A DNA stretch of 45,248 nucleotides from Deltaproteobacteria bacterium (GTDB lineage Bacteria; Desulfobacterota; Desulfobacteria; Desulfobacterales; Desulfosarcinaceae), in NCBI GenBank assembly GCA_020444075.1, contig JAHLLR010000041.1, positions 1-45,248 on the forward strand. Direction: 5' to 3'. Numbering within the stretch: position 1 is the stretch's first letter; each line of letters starts with the position of its first letter. Below, one piece after another: positions 1 through 7,982 of this stretch. The notes under the pieces were generated by a model, which saw only the letters and a list, made by a program, of their open reading frames with translations, made no database searches and was not told where the DNA came from. The position numbers were made by a program, and so were the translations under genes.

Positions 1-52
1 TCTCGTTTTCAGCGGTATCGGGAACTCGTTTTACACAAACCAGAATCTCCAT
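1..52 (-). CDS. etfB: Electron transfer flavoprotein beta subunit, N-terminal fragment (cut by window edge)
   Basis: Only the first 17 codons are present. They read MEILVCVKRVPDTAENE from an ATG at 50-52 on the minus strand, which is the characteristic beginning of EtfB. A GGGAGG ribosome-binding site lies 6 bases upstream. The gene starts 27 bp after the stop of the Fe-S oxidoreductase at 80-2146, so the two are almost certainly one transcript. EtfB, with EtfA, carries electrons from acyl-CoA dehydrogenases. Its neighbour is the membrane protein that would take those electrons, which fits the beta-oxidation genes to the right. Confidence 0.85.
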   Translation of the reverse strand, partial: MEILVCVKRVPDTAENE

Positions 53-79
53 GTTTTTCCTCCCTGATTATAATTTTGC

Positions 80-2146
80 TTATTGCATGTGTTGAGCAAT
101 TAGTTCCGACAGATCAATGGCCTCCATTTTGCCCTCCAGGCCGGCCACCTTGATGGCGTCTTCCATATTGACCAGGCAGAAGGGACAGGCTGTGACAATA
201 ACGTTGGCACCCGCTTTTGCGGCCATCTCCACGCGCAGGACCCCCATGCGCTGTTCTTCCTCGGGTTCGTAGAAAAGCATCAGACCGCCGCCGCCGCAGC
301 AGAAGGAGCGGTCACGGCAACGCTCCATCTCCACCCGTTTCAATCCGGCGATGGCATCCAGAGCCGACCTCGGATCATCGTATACGTCATTGTGGCGTCC
401 CAGGTAGCAGGGGTCGTGATAGGTATAAACCTTTCCGTCACCGTTGGCCGCGGTCAGCCGGATGGTGCCCGATTTGACATTGCGGGCGATGAACTGACTG
501 ATATGTTCAATCGGCGGCAGCCCCTGGTAGTCATTTTTCAGGGCGTTGTAGGCATGGGGGTCGGCGGTGATGATGTGCTTCACGCCGCTGTTCAGGATGG
601 CTTCGGTATTGGTCTCCTTCATGGTCTGAAACAACATCTCTTCACCGAATCGCCGGATCTCGTTGCCGCTGTCTTTCTCCTCCTTACCCAGGATCCCGAA
701 ATCCGAACCGGCCCTGGAAAGAATCGTCGCTGTGGCCTTGCCGATCGACTGCATGCGGTCGTCGTAGGAGGTGATGCTGTCTACAAAGTAGAGGGCGTCG
801 GCCGAGTCCTTGGCCAGATCCTTGACGACTACATCGTCGGGCAGATCCTTGGTCCAGTCGGCGCGTTTCTTTTCCATCTTGCCCCAGGGGTTGCCGCGCT
901 TCTCCAAAGCACTGAGGGGTTTTTGAAGGCTCTGGGGCACCATCCCCTCGTCCACCATCCCGCGGCGCAGATCGACGATCTTGTCGATGTACTCGATCCC
1001 GATGGGGCACTCCTGTTCACAGGCTCCGCAGGTGGTGCAGGACCAGATCTCGTCTTCTTCGTAGGTGGTGCCGATCAGGTTGTCGCTTTTCTTAAAGGGG
1101 CTGCCGTATGGATAGATGGGGTAATTCTTGAAGGCCAGGTCGCGCCCCTTGATGGAGATAAAACGCGGCGACAGGGGCCGGCCCACGGCGTTGGCCGGGC
1201 AGTTGTCCGAGCATCGGCCGCAGTCGGCGCACGAGTAAAAGTCCAGGATGTGTTTCCAGGTAAAGTCTTCCAGCCGTTTGACACCGAAGGATTCAAGGTC
1301 ATCCAGGTCTTCATCCTTGATACCGTGAACAACCGGTTTAACGTTGCCCCGATCGATGCGCATAAAGAACACGTTGAACAGTGAAGTGATGACGTGGAAG
1401 TGTTTACCCAGGGGCAGAAAGCAGAGGAAGAAGAAAAAGGTCAGGTCGTGAATGTAGTAGGCCACGATGTGGATGGCCTGGAGCGTGCCCGCCGATGTGG
1501 ACAGCAGGGACTGCTTGAACAGCCATGCCAGACTCAGCGGCGCCAGGAACTCGGCATGCAGTCCCGCCTGTGTGTTGGCTGCCACGCTGCTGGCTTCAAA
1601 CAGGCTTTCGGAGATCATCAGCGTCGAGATCAGGCCCAGCACGAACAGCGCTTCAGCGGTGTGATCCTTACCGTATTTGGCGGGAACGGCATAGCGCGCC
1701 GGCTTGACCACGGCACGCCGGTAAGCGGCAACGGCACAGGCGGCCAGGACCATAGTGGCGGCGTAATCCTTCAATATACTGTAGATGTCGCCCAGCAGTC
1801 CGCCGAATCCCGGCATGACGAAGCTTTCGGATATACCCATGACCACCAAGGAACAGGATCGGACGCTGAGAATGAGAAACCCGGCGAAAATCATGATATG
1901 CACCACGCCAGCCATCATGTACCGAGGCTGGCGATATTGGCCCAGCCAGATTTTCAGCACATTGAGGATGCGTTGGGGAATGCGGTCCAATCGGCTGTCC
2001 GGTGCGGCTTTCACCAAGGGTGCCATGCGAATGGCCATAATATAAGTAAAAACCGCTATTCCCGCTATGGGAATCAAGATCGAAAAAACCACCGTGGGAA
2101 TAAAAAGAAAAAAATACTTAGCCGGAGCGATCAACGCGTTTTCCAT
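80..2146 (-). CDS. ETF-associated membrane Fe-S oxidoreductase (heterodisulfide reductase-like)
   Basis: This 688-residue protein has an N-terminal membrane part with about five or six hydrophobic segments (residues about 10-265), like the gamma subunit of nitrate reductase. Two 4Fe-4S motifs follow (CADCGRCSDNCP near residue 310, CTTCGACEQECP near 375), then a C-terminal HdrD/GlpC-like part. One intact CCG domain is visible (DPCYLGRH, FCCGGGG, CPFC near 580-670). The preceding CCG-like region has lost its cysteines (ADPHAYNAL where CPHC is usual). The family is commonly encoded beside etfBA, as here, and is thought to pass electrons from reduced ETF to the quinone pool, doing the job of ETF:quinone oxidoreductase. 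The gene precedes etfB, and its promoter carries a FadR-type operator (2195-2212). Role from family and context; no direct haem or quinone assignment was attempted. Confidence 0.85.
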   Translation of the reverse strand: MENALIAPAKYFFLFIPTVVFSILIPIAGIAVFTYIMAIRMAPLVKAAPDSRLDRIPQRILNVLKIWLGQYRQPRYMMAGVVHIMIFAGFLILSVRSCSLVVMGISESFVMPGFGGLLGDIYSILKDYAATMVLAACAVAAYRRAVVKPARYAVPAKYGKDHTAEALFVLGLISTLMISESLFEASSVAANTQAGLHAEFLAPLSLAWLFKQSLLSTSAGTLQAIHIVAYYIHDLTFFFFLCFLPLGKHFHVITSLFNVFFMRIDRGNVKPVVHGIKDEDLDDLESFGVKRLEDFTWKHILDFYSCADCGRCSDNCPANAVGRPLSPRFISIKGRDLAFKNYPIYPYGSPFKKSDNLIGTTYEEDEIWSCTTCGACEQECPIGIEYIDKIVDLRRGMVDEGMVPQSLQKPLSALEKRGNPWGKMEKKRADWTKDLPDDVVVKDLAKDSADALYFVDSITSYDDRMQSIGKATATILSRAGSDFGILGKEEKDSGNEIRRFGEEMLFQTMKETNTEAILNSGVKHIITADPHAYNALKNDYQGLPPIEHISQFIARNVKSGTIRLTAANGDGKVYTYHDPCYLGRHNDVYDDPRSALDAIAGLKRVEMERCRDRSFCCGGGGLMLFYEPEEEQRMGVLRVEMAAKAGANVIVTACPFCLVNMEDAIKVAGLEGKMEAIDLSELIAQHMQ

Positions 2147-2194
2147 ATTTTACCCTTGTTCTCCCTTCGGTTTCGTATTAAGATGAATAAAAAA

Positions 2195-2242
2195 TGAATG
2201 AGGATTCATTCAGTTTTTACCCATTGATTCCAATCCTGTCAA
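2195..2242 (-). promoter_or_regulatory. FadR-type operator 1 and promoter of the Fe-S oxidoreductase/etf operon
   Basis: The operator TGAATGAGGATTCATTCA occupies 2195-2212, with perfect 7-base arms around 4 bases. On the minus strand a -35 TTGACA (2242-2237) is followed after 17 bases by TAAAAA (2219-2214) as -10. The operator therefore covers the expected transcription start, the normal place for a TetR repressor to act. It lies about 49 bp before the start codon at 2146. The half-site geometry is identical at 6834-6851 and 7013-7030. Confidence 0.75.
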
Positions 2243-2375
2243 GAAAAAATTTTGGTTGCTATGCCCACAAAGCCCCTGCTGACAGCAGCGGAGGTGATTT
2301 TTCAGCGGATACTTTTTCGCGGGTTTTGCACAGCCGGACAGCTGTCGGCAAAACCCAATTAACCATCAGGATTTC

Positions 2376-2404
2376 TTGACAAAAGCGGATTTTCCGAATA
2401 GATG
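2376..2404 (+). promoter_or_regulatory. Candidate promoter for the acyl-CoA ligase
   Basis: A perfect -35 TTGACA (2376-2381) is followed after 17 bases by TAGATG (2399-2404), a 4 of 6 match to the -10 consensus. It lies about 100 bp before the GTG start at 2501. The remainder of the gap 2213-2500 shows no other gene. FadR-type operator 1 is about 165 bp upstream of this promoter, so direct repression of the ligase is uncertain. Confidence 0.45.
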
Positions 2405-2500
2405 CTAATATAAGAGTCAGCAGTTTTATCCCCACTCGACAGGCATGAAGGCCTCATTTATTATGACTACCAATGAAAAACAAGGAAAAAGGAGGTTCAT

Positions 2501-4189
2501 GTGAGTACAGACAGTCCCTATCTGGCAAAACCGTGGCTGAAACACTATGAGGGTGGCGTTCCCGAACATGTCCCATACGAAAACATCTGCCTTCCGGACT
2601 GCCTGAAGCGGTCGGCCAAGACATTCCCGGACAAAATGGCCCTGACATTTCAAGGATATCAAGTCAGCTTTGCCAAGTTGAACGATATGGTGGATCGATT
2701 TGCCGCCTGCCTCACCGATTTCGGTGTGAGGAAAGGAGACAGCGTGGCCATCCTGCTGCCCAATGTGATCCCTTGTGTGGCGGCCTACTATGCCACCCTG
2801 CGCATCGGCGCCATCACCGTCATGAACAACCCCTTGTATTCCGACCGTGAGTTGGAACATCAGTTCAACGATTCCGGATCCAAAGTGCTGATCACATTGG
2901 ATCTGCTCGGCAACCGAATGATCGACCTTCGACCCAGAACTCAAATTAAACAAATTGTCTACACCAGTATCGGCGACTATCTTCCATTTCCCAAAAGTTT
3001 GCTTTTCCCGCTGGTGGGCAAAAAAAAAGGACTGGCCGCCGACGTCAAGACAGCGGACAATCTGTACAAATGGAAAACCCTCATCAAGCAATTCTCGCCC
3101 ACCCCGCCACAGGTGGCGCTGGATTTTGAAGACGTGGCCATGTACCAATATACCGGAGGTACAACGGGCGTTTCCAAGGGCGTCATGCTCACTCATGGCA
3201 ACTTGAGCAAACAGACCCAGCATGTATCGGCCTGGTTCCCCGCCTTCGGTAGCGATGAAATCATGCTCGGCGCCCTTCCTTTTTTCCACGTCTTCGGCCT
3301 CTCCACCGCCATGAACCTTGCCATTTTTAAGGGATGGGGAAACATCCTGGTACCCAAACCCCAGCCCCCGCAACTGTTGGAGGCCATCGGCAAATTCAAA
3401 CCCACTTTTGCACCACTGGTGCCGACGATGTACATCGGCATGCTTGAACACCCTGATATTGCAAAAACCGACCTCACTTCCATCAAAGGTTGTTTTTCCG
3501 GCAGCGCCCCGCTGCCGGTGGAGGTTATCAGCGCATTCGAAAAGAAAACCGGTGCGGTCATCGTCGAGGGCTTCGGGATGACCGAATCCTGCCCGGTTAC
3601 CCACATCAATCCCTTTAAGGGCAATCGCAAAATAGGCAGCGTGGGTATTCCCATTTCTGATACCGAAAGCCGCATTGTGGATCTCAGCGACGGGGCTACC
3701 GACGTTCCCGTTGGCGAGACCGGCGAGCTTCTGGTCAGGGGACCTCAGGTCATGAAGGGCTACTGGAACCGTCCCGACGCCACCGCCGAGACCCTTACCG
3801 ACGGATGGCTGCACACCGGCGATATCGCCAAGATGGATGAAGACGGCTATTTTTACATCGTTGATCGCAAGAAAGACATGATCATCTCAGGTGGTTTCAA
3901 TGTTTATCCCCGGGATATCGAAGAGGTTTTCTTCGAACATCCCAAGGTAATGGAGGCCACGGTCATCGGCATTCCTCATCCCAAACGCGGCGAGGCGGTT
4001 AAGGTGTTCGTCGTCTTAAAGGAAGGCCAGACAGCCACCGCCGAAGAACTGCTGAAATACTGCGAAGACAAGTTGGCCAAATACAAATGGCCCACGGAAA
4101 TCGAATTCCGCAAAGAACTGCCCAAAACCAATGTTGGCAAGGTTCTCAAAAAAGATCTCAGAGCCATGGAGCAACAAAAAAAGCAATAG
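2501..4189 (+). CDS. fadD: Long-chain acyl-CoA synthetase (AMP-forming)
   Basis: A 562-residue acyl-CoA ligase of the adenylate-forming superfamily, activating a fatty acid with ATP and CoA. Motifs appear in the expected order: the P-loop-like YTGGTTGVSKG near residue 217, GFGMTESCP near 357, WLHTGD near 435, DRKKDMIISGGFNVYP near 455, and the C-terminal catalytic lysine region KTNVGKVLKKDLR. Length is normal for the family. The GTG start is chosen because a strong AAAGGAGG sits 6 bases upstream and the protein then begins STDSPYLAKPW. The gene is divergent from the etf/Fe-S operon and convergent with the acyl-CoA dehydrogenase, and supplies the substrate for it. Substrate chain length cannot be read from sequence. 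Confidence 0.9.
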   Translation: MSTDSPYLAKPWLKHYEGGVPEHVPYENICLPDCLKRSAKTFPDKMALTFQGYQVSFAKLNDMVDRFAACLTDFGVRKGDSVAILLPNVIPCVAAYYATLRIGAITVMNNPLYSDRELEHQFNDSGSKVLITLDLLGNRMIDLRPRTQIKQIVYTSIGDYLPFPKSLLFPLVGKKKGLAADVKTADNLYKWKTLIKQFSPTPPQVALDFEDVAMYQYTGGTTGVSKGVMLTHGNLSKQTQHVSAWFPAFGSDEIMLGALPFFHVFGLSTAMNLAIFKGWGNILVPKPQPPQLLEAIGKFKPTFAPLVPTMYIGMLEHPDIAKTDLTSIKGCFSGSAPLPVEVISAFEKKTGAVIVEGFGMTESCPVTHINPFKGNRKIGSVGIPISDTESRIVDLSDGATDVPVGETGELLVRGPQVMKGYWNRPDATAETLTDGWLHTGDIAKMDEDGYFYIVDRKKDMIISGGFNVYPRDIEEVFFEHPKVMEATVIGIPHPKRGEAVKVFVVLKEGQTATAEELLKYCEDKLAKYKWPTEIEFRKELPKTNVGKVLKKDLRAMEQQKKQ

Positions 4190-4238
4190 ACGGTGGGCTG
4201 TGTCGGTTTGAACGCTGCGGTCATAAAACCAAAAAAAA

Positions 4239-4272
4239 GGGGGGATGCAATTCAATGCACCCCCCCTTTTTT
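4239..4272. terminator. Bidirectional intrinsic terminator between acyl-CoA ligase and acyl-CoA dehydrogenase
   Basis: Six G then ATGCA, a short loop, TGCA and seven C form a hairpin with one A/C mismatch. It is preceded by eight A (4231-4238) and followed by six T (4267-4272), so it can terminate both converging transcripts. Confidence 0.85.
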
Positions 4273-4300
4273 CATTTAGAATTCTTTTAGTTACAGGCGC

Positions 4301-6118
4301 TTATTTGCCGCCGAACGCGTCTTCGGTGATTTCTACGGCCGCCTCGCAGGTGTTCATGATGGCGTCCATTTTGCCCATGGTGATGGGAAGCACCGCCTGC
4401 GTGAAATACTGCACGCTTTTCAGCTGCCCTTCATAGAACGCCTGATCTTTTTTCTTGGCCCCTTTTTCCAGTTGGGTGGCAGCAATAACCCCTCGCCATA
4501 GAAGCATCCAGGCCGTCACCACATCACCGGAGGCTTCCATGAACGGATGGGCGAAAGCAAAGGCGCTCATTACCTTGGGAGACATGGCGGTGGCTCCCAG
4601 GTGCATGGCAATTTCGCCCAATCGGTTCAAGGCCTTTTCCACTCTGGCCGCATAATCCTTCAGATTGTCGATGGCCTTGGCTTGAGCGATGGTTTTTTGG
4701 ATCTCAACCATCAGATCCATAATCGGTTTGCCCTTGTTCATGCCCAGCTTTCGGCCCAGCAGATCCATGGCCTGAATGCCGTTGGTGCCTTCATAGATCA
4801 TGGTGATGCGGCAGTCCCGCAGAAGCTGCTCCTGGGGGTACTCTTTGATGAAACCGTATCCGCCGTACACCTGCACACCCGTGCTGCAAACCTCAAAAGC
4901 CTTGTCGGTAACGTACCCCTTGCAGATGGGAATGAGCAGATCCAGCATTCCCTGCAGCCTGGCTTTTTCCGCCTCGTCATCACTAACAGCCACCTGGTCA
5001 GAGAGGTAGCCGGCGTAATACAGCAGGCTGCGCATCCCCTCAACATATGACTTCATAGAGATAAGCATTCGGCGCACGTCCGGATGCTGGATAATGGGGA
5101 CAGAAGGTGCGTTTGGATCCATCATCTGCAGAAGATTCTTGCCCTGTACCCGCTCCCTGGCATAATTGACCGCATTCATGAAGGAAGCGCTGGCGCAGCA
5201 GAATCCCTGCATCCCCACCAGCAGACGTGCTTCGTTCATCATCAGGAACATGGCCCGCATGCCCTTGTTCGCCTCACCCAGCAATTCGCCCACGCACTGG
5301 CCTTTGCCGCCTAAGGTCAGCGAGCAGGTGGCGTTTCCGTTGATGCCCATCTTATGCTCGATGCCGGTGCAGACCACATCGTTGAACTCACCCAGGCTAC
5401 CGTCTTCATTAACCCGGTACTTGGGAACCAGAAAAAGTGAAATTCCCTTGGTGCCTGCTGGGGCTCCTTCGATGCGGGCCAACACCGGATGAACGATATT
5501 TTCCACCAAGTCATGCTCGCCGGCCGAGATGAATATCTTGTTTCCGGTAATGCTATAGGTCCCGTCTTCATTTTTCACTGCGCTGGTGGTCAGGTTACCC
5601 ACATCAGATCCGGCTTCAGGTTCGGTGAGCAACATGGTGCCGGTCCATTTTCCGGTAAACATATTCTTTAAAAATAATTTCTTCTGACGTTCCGTGCCGA
5701 ATGCTTCCACCAGCAGGGCCGCCCCGTGGGTCAACCCCGGATACATCATGAAGGCATAATTGGCGCCGTTGAAATAGTCGGCGGCAGCCAAAGAAATAGT
5801 CCTGGGCATCCCCTGCCCACCGTATTCAGGATCCTCGGGCATGGCCAGCCATTCGCCTTCGACGAACAGGTCATATGCGCGTTTGAAACTTTCCGGAACG
5901 GATACCTGGCCGTTCTCAAGGCGACACCCCTGCTCGTCACCTTCCTTGAAGGTGGGAAGAATTTCCTTTATCGCAAGGTTACGGGCCTCACTGATGATCA
6001 AATCGACGGTTTTCTTGTTGAATTCTGCGTACTTTTCATGTTCGCTCAACGCACCGACGTTCAGCTGTTCATGAAGCACAAAATCAACATCTCTTCTGTC
6101 AGCGATTACCTGTGCCAT
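4301..6118 (-). CDS. Acyl-CoA dehydrogenase, long (about 600-residue) form
   Basis: A 605-residue FAD enzyme that oxidises an acyl-CoA to the 2-enoyl-CoA and passes electrons to ETF. FAD-binding landmarks are LLTEPEAGSDVG near residue 165 and ITGNKIFISAGEHD near 190. The segment MIYEGTNGIQAMDLLGRKL near 440 is the usual site of the catalytic glutamate. About 120 further residues after the core match the C-terminal extension of the DmdC/AcdA-like long subfamily. The ATG has AGAGGATAG upstream. It lies 73 bp downstream of the tetR gene on the same strand, so it is probably cotranscribed with and controlled by that regulator. Chain-length specificity is not readable. Confidence 0.9.
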   Translation of the reverse strand: MAQVIADRRDVDFVLHEQLNVGALSEHEKYAEFNKKTVDLIISEARNLAIKEILPTFKEGDEQGCRLENGQVSVPESFKRAYDLFVEGEWLAMPEDPEYGGQGMPRTISLAAADYFNGANYAFMMYPGLTHGAALLVEAFGTERQKKLFLKNMFTGKWTGTMLLTEPEAGSDVGNLTTSAVKNEDGTYSITGNKIFISAGEHDLVENIVHPVLARIEGAPAGTKGISLFLVPKYRVNEDGSLGEFNDVVCTGIEHKMGINGNATCSLTLGGKGQCVGELLGEANKGMRAMFLMMNEARLLVGMQGFCCASASFMNAVNYARERVQGKNLLQMMDPNAPSVPIIQHPDVRRMLISMKSYVEGMRSLLYYAGYLSDQVAVSDDEAEKARLQGMLDLLIPICKGYVTDKAFEVCSTGVQVYGGYGFIKEYPQEQLLRDCRITMIYEGTNGIQAMDLLGRKLGMNKGKPIMDLMVEIQKTIAQAKAIDNLKDYAARVEKALNRLGEIAMHLGATAMSPKVMSAFAFAHPFMEASGDVVTAWMLLWRGVIAATQLEKGAKKKDQAFYEGQLKSVQYFTQAVLPITMGKMDAIMNTCEAAVEITEDAFGGK

Positions 6119-6191
6119 GGTCTATCCTCTCCTTGTTGACTGGTGGATCCGCCGTCGAACAGAGTTCGCACGGCGATATCCGGTTATGTAT

Positions 6192-6785
6192 TCAATCCGT
6201 TAATTCTGCTTCACTGGAACCGCCGATACCTTTGATAAAAAGGTCAACCAACGGATCGGCCATGGTTACCAGATCGTATTGCCCCCCTGAATGAATCCAG
6301 GAGTTGATCACCTCATCCACGGCACCGTTAATGAACCGCTTTACCAGGCCCATGTATAGATCCTTACGAATGGTCCCCTCATCCTGGCCCAGTTCGACCA
6401 CCTCGGATATAATATCCCGATACATCTTGGACATCTCTTTGATCTGTTCGTTTCCGAGCCGCCGATTCTGGTGGGTTTCCGCCTGATAAACGATGGCCAT
6501 GTTGCGGTCTTTCTGAAACTCCTGGAGATGGACGCGAATCAAACACCGCAGCTTCTCTTCGGCGGTTGTCGGCTGGCCTACCGCATCCCGAAACCGCTCG
6601 AAAATCTGACGGGTCTTGTACTGGTAGAACTGAACCAGTATGTCGTCCTTGTTCTTGAAATAGAGGTAGATGGTTCCGTCCGCCACCCCAGCCTCTTTAG
6701 CGATCTGGGCGATCGTCGACTGAAAAAACCCCTGTTCGGCAAATACTGAAATGGCCGCATCCAGGATACGTTGGTATTTGTCCAT
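6192..6785 (-). CDS. fadR: TetR-family fatty-acid-responsive repressor (FadR of the Bacillus type)
   Basis: A 197-residue protein with a typical TetR N-terminal DNA-binding domain: ILDAAISVFAEQGFFQSTIAQIAKEAG, then VADGTIYLYFKNKDDIL (residues about 6-52). The C-terminal ligand domain resembles the acyl-CoA-binding TetR regulators of beta-oxidation. The assignment is strengthened by three nearby 18-bp boxes of the Bacillus FadR consensus, one directly at its own promoter. It heads an operon with the acyl-CoA dehydrogenase. Oddity: the only strong Shine-Dalgarno (AGGAGG at 6818-6813) is 27 bases before the annotated ATG and is spaced correctly for an in-frame ATC (6806-6804). Initiation there would add ISTKKKN. 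Gene symbol by analogy with Bacillus, not with the unrelated E. coli GntR-type FadR. Confidence 0.8.
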   Translation of the reverse strand: MDKYQRILDAAISVFAEQGFFQSTIAQIAKEAGVADGTIYLYFKNKDDILVQFYQYKTRQIFERFRDAVGQPTTAEEKLRCLIRVHLQEFQKDRNMAIVYQAETHQNRRLGNEQIKEMSKMYRDIISEVVELGQDEGTIRKDLYMGLVKRFINGAVDEVINSWIHSGGQYDLVTMADPLVDLFIKGIGGSSEAELTD

Positions 6786-6833
6786 ATTTTTCTTTTTGGT
6801 GCTGATGGCGAACCTCCTGAAAACGGCAGTTTA

Positions 6834-6879
6834 TGAATGAACATTCATTCATTTATCAAAGGCAAAATCGCCCTGTCAA
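6834..6879 (-). promoter_or_regulatory. FadR-type operator 2 and tetR promoter
   Basis: The operator TGAATGAACATTCATTCA is at 6834-6851 and extends to 8-base perfect arms. On the minus strand TTGACA (6879-6874) and GATAAA (6857-6852), 16 bases apart, form a promoter whose start region is covered by the operator. This is the same layout as operator 1 and implies autorepression of tetR and its downstream acyl-CoA dehydrogenase. Confidence 0.75.
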
Positions 6880-7012
6880 GCTTTTCCATCAAAAAATCAG
6901 AAAAAGCGGCCATGACAAGTTAAACCCCATCTATATCTAAAATTCAGATATTTGATATCTCTGGTCTGAGGTATGTCGACGATAGCAGGCCTGCTCGATT
7001 CGGCCATGCAAC

Positions 7013-7030
7013 TGAATGAGTGTACATTCA
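7013..7030. promoter_or_regulatory. FadR-type operator 3, between tetR and the metV operon
   Basis: TGAATGAGTGTACATTCA has the same TGAATG-N6-CATTCA geometry as the other two sites, with one inner-arm mismatch. On the minus strand a weak promoter (TTGCCT 7060-7055, 17 bases, TATGAA 7037-7032) precedes it exactly as at the other operators, suggesting a second tetR promoter. On the plus strand, a possible metV promoter (TTGACA 7104-7109, GTTAAT 7126-7131) is about 75 bp downstream. Which direction it controls is not settled by sequence. The rest of the 6786-7242 gap contains no gene. Confidence 0.65.
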
Positions 7031-7197
7031 TTTCATATTGACTTTGCTGCGGACAGGCAATAAAGGGATTTGGACTCTGGATGCAGATTGCATCCTTTAT
7101 ATATTGACATAATTGATATGCTAAGGTTAATTCTGCTCTTTGGCTCACATCGTACATTTCACGCTCACCCCTAATCCATGCGTGATCTGTATCACCC

Positions 7198-7224
7198 ATC
7201 ATGGCATCGACCCCATGCCATGAT
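7198..7224 (+). promoter_or_regulatory. Perfect hairpin just before the metV ribosome-binding site
   Basis: ATCATGGCAT (7198-7207) and ATGCCATGAT (7215-7224) are perfect 10-base complements around a 7-base loop. The hairpin ends 4 bases before the AGGAGG (7229-7234) of metV. It could affect translation or mRNA stability. There is no T run, so it is not a terminator. Confidence 0.5.
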
Positions 7225-7242
7225 AAACAGGAGGAATGTCAA

Positions 7243-7926
7243 ATGATTGTTGCGGAAAGAAAACCCTTTGAAGAGGTCAGGGCCATGGTCAAGGACTTTA
7301 AAAAGGTCCTCACCGTGGGATGCGGCACCTGCGTGGCGGTTTGCCTGGCGGGCGGTGAAAAGGAGGTCGGCGTGCTCAACTCCGAACTGAAAATCGCCCG
7401 CCGCATGGAAGGCAGCCCCATCCAAACCGGCGGTGTTACCGTGGAGCGGCAGTGTGACATGGAGTTTCTGGAAGAGTTGGACGGTATCGTGGATGAATAC
7501 GATGCGATCATCTCCATGGCCTGCGGCGCCGGCATTCAATTTATTGCCGAACGGTTCCCCGATATCCCCGTGTTCCCCGGTGTCGATACCAGCTTTATCG
7601 GCGTCAACCGTGAAGTGGGCTGGTATGAAGAAAAATGCCGAGCCTGCGGCACCTGCGTTTTAGGCATGACTGCCGGAATCTGCCCGGTCACCATGTGCGC
7701 CAAGGGACTTTTCAACGGCCCTTGTGGCGGTACCAACAAGGGCAGCTGTGAAATCAATTCCGACCAACCCTGCGCCTGGCACCGCATTCATGAACGACTG
7801 GCCAAGCAGAACCGGCTGCAAAACATCCTCGACATCTGTCCGCCCAACGACTGGCGGAATCAGACGCCCAGAACCATCGTTCAACCGGGCTATAAAGATC
7901 GACTTGCCGCATTCGGTATCAAATAG
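7243..7926 (+). CDS. metV: Methylenetetrahydrofolate reductase C-terminal/zinc-binding partner (MetV-like)
   Basis: A 227-residue cysteine-rich protein of the family found as the C-terminal domain or separate MetV subunit of methylene-THF reductase. An N-terminal block carries GCGTCVAVC near residue 25. The C-terminal cluster has CRACGTCVLGM, then CPVTMCAKGLFNGPCGG near 145-165, and CEINSDQPCAWHRIHERL. The start at 7243 is chosen because AGGAGG lies 8 bases upstream; a possible upstream in-frame start would run through that site. In acetogens MetV pairs with MetF and connects it to Hdr subunits. The next genes here are metF and hdrA, supporting that role. Expected cytoplasmic. Confidence 0.85.
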   Translation: MIVAERKPFEEVRAMVKDFKKVLTVGCGTCVAVCLAGGEKEVGVLNSELKIARRMEGSPIQTGGVTVERQCDMEFLEELDGIVDEYDAIISMACGAGIQFIAERFPDIPVFPGVDTSFIGVNREVGWYEEKCRACGTCVLGMTAGICPVTMCAKGLFNGPCGGTNKGSCEINSDQPCAWHRIHERLAKQNRLQNILDICPPNDWRNQTPRTIVQPGYKDRLAAFGIK

Positions 7927-7982
7927 CCAAATCGCCAGATAACAACCACGAAAACGGAAAAAGCCAAAAGAGGGATTCCCAT

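Noticed and set aside
392-1384. Plus-strand open frame of 330 codons
   Set aside because: Antisense to the Fe-S oxidoreductase with clear cysteine motifs on the other strand.
2426-3814. Long minus-strand open frame of 462 codons
   Set aside because: Antisense to the acyl-CoA ligase, whose motifs are unmistakable; no recognisable domains.
6946-6960. AGATAT-TTG-ATATCT palindrome between tetR and metV
   Set aside because: AT-rich, short and unrelated to the three FadR-type boxes; not distinguishable from chance.
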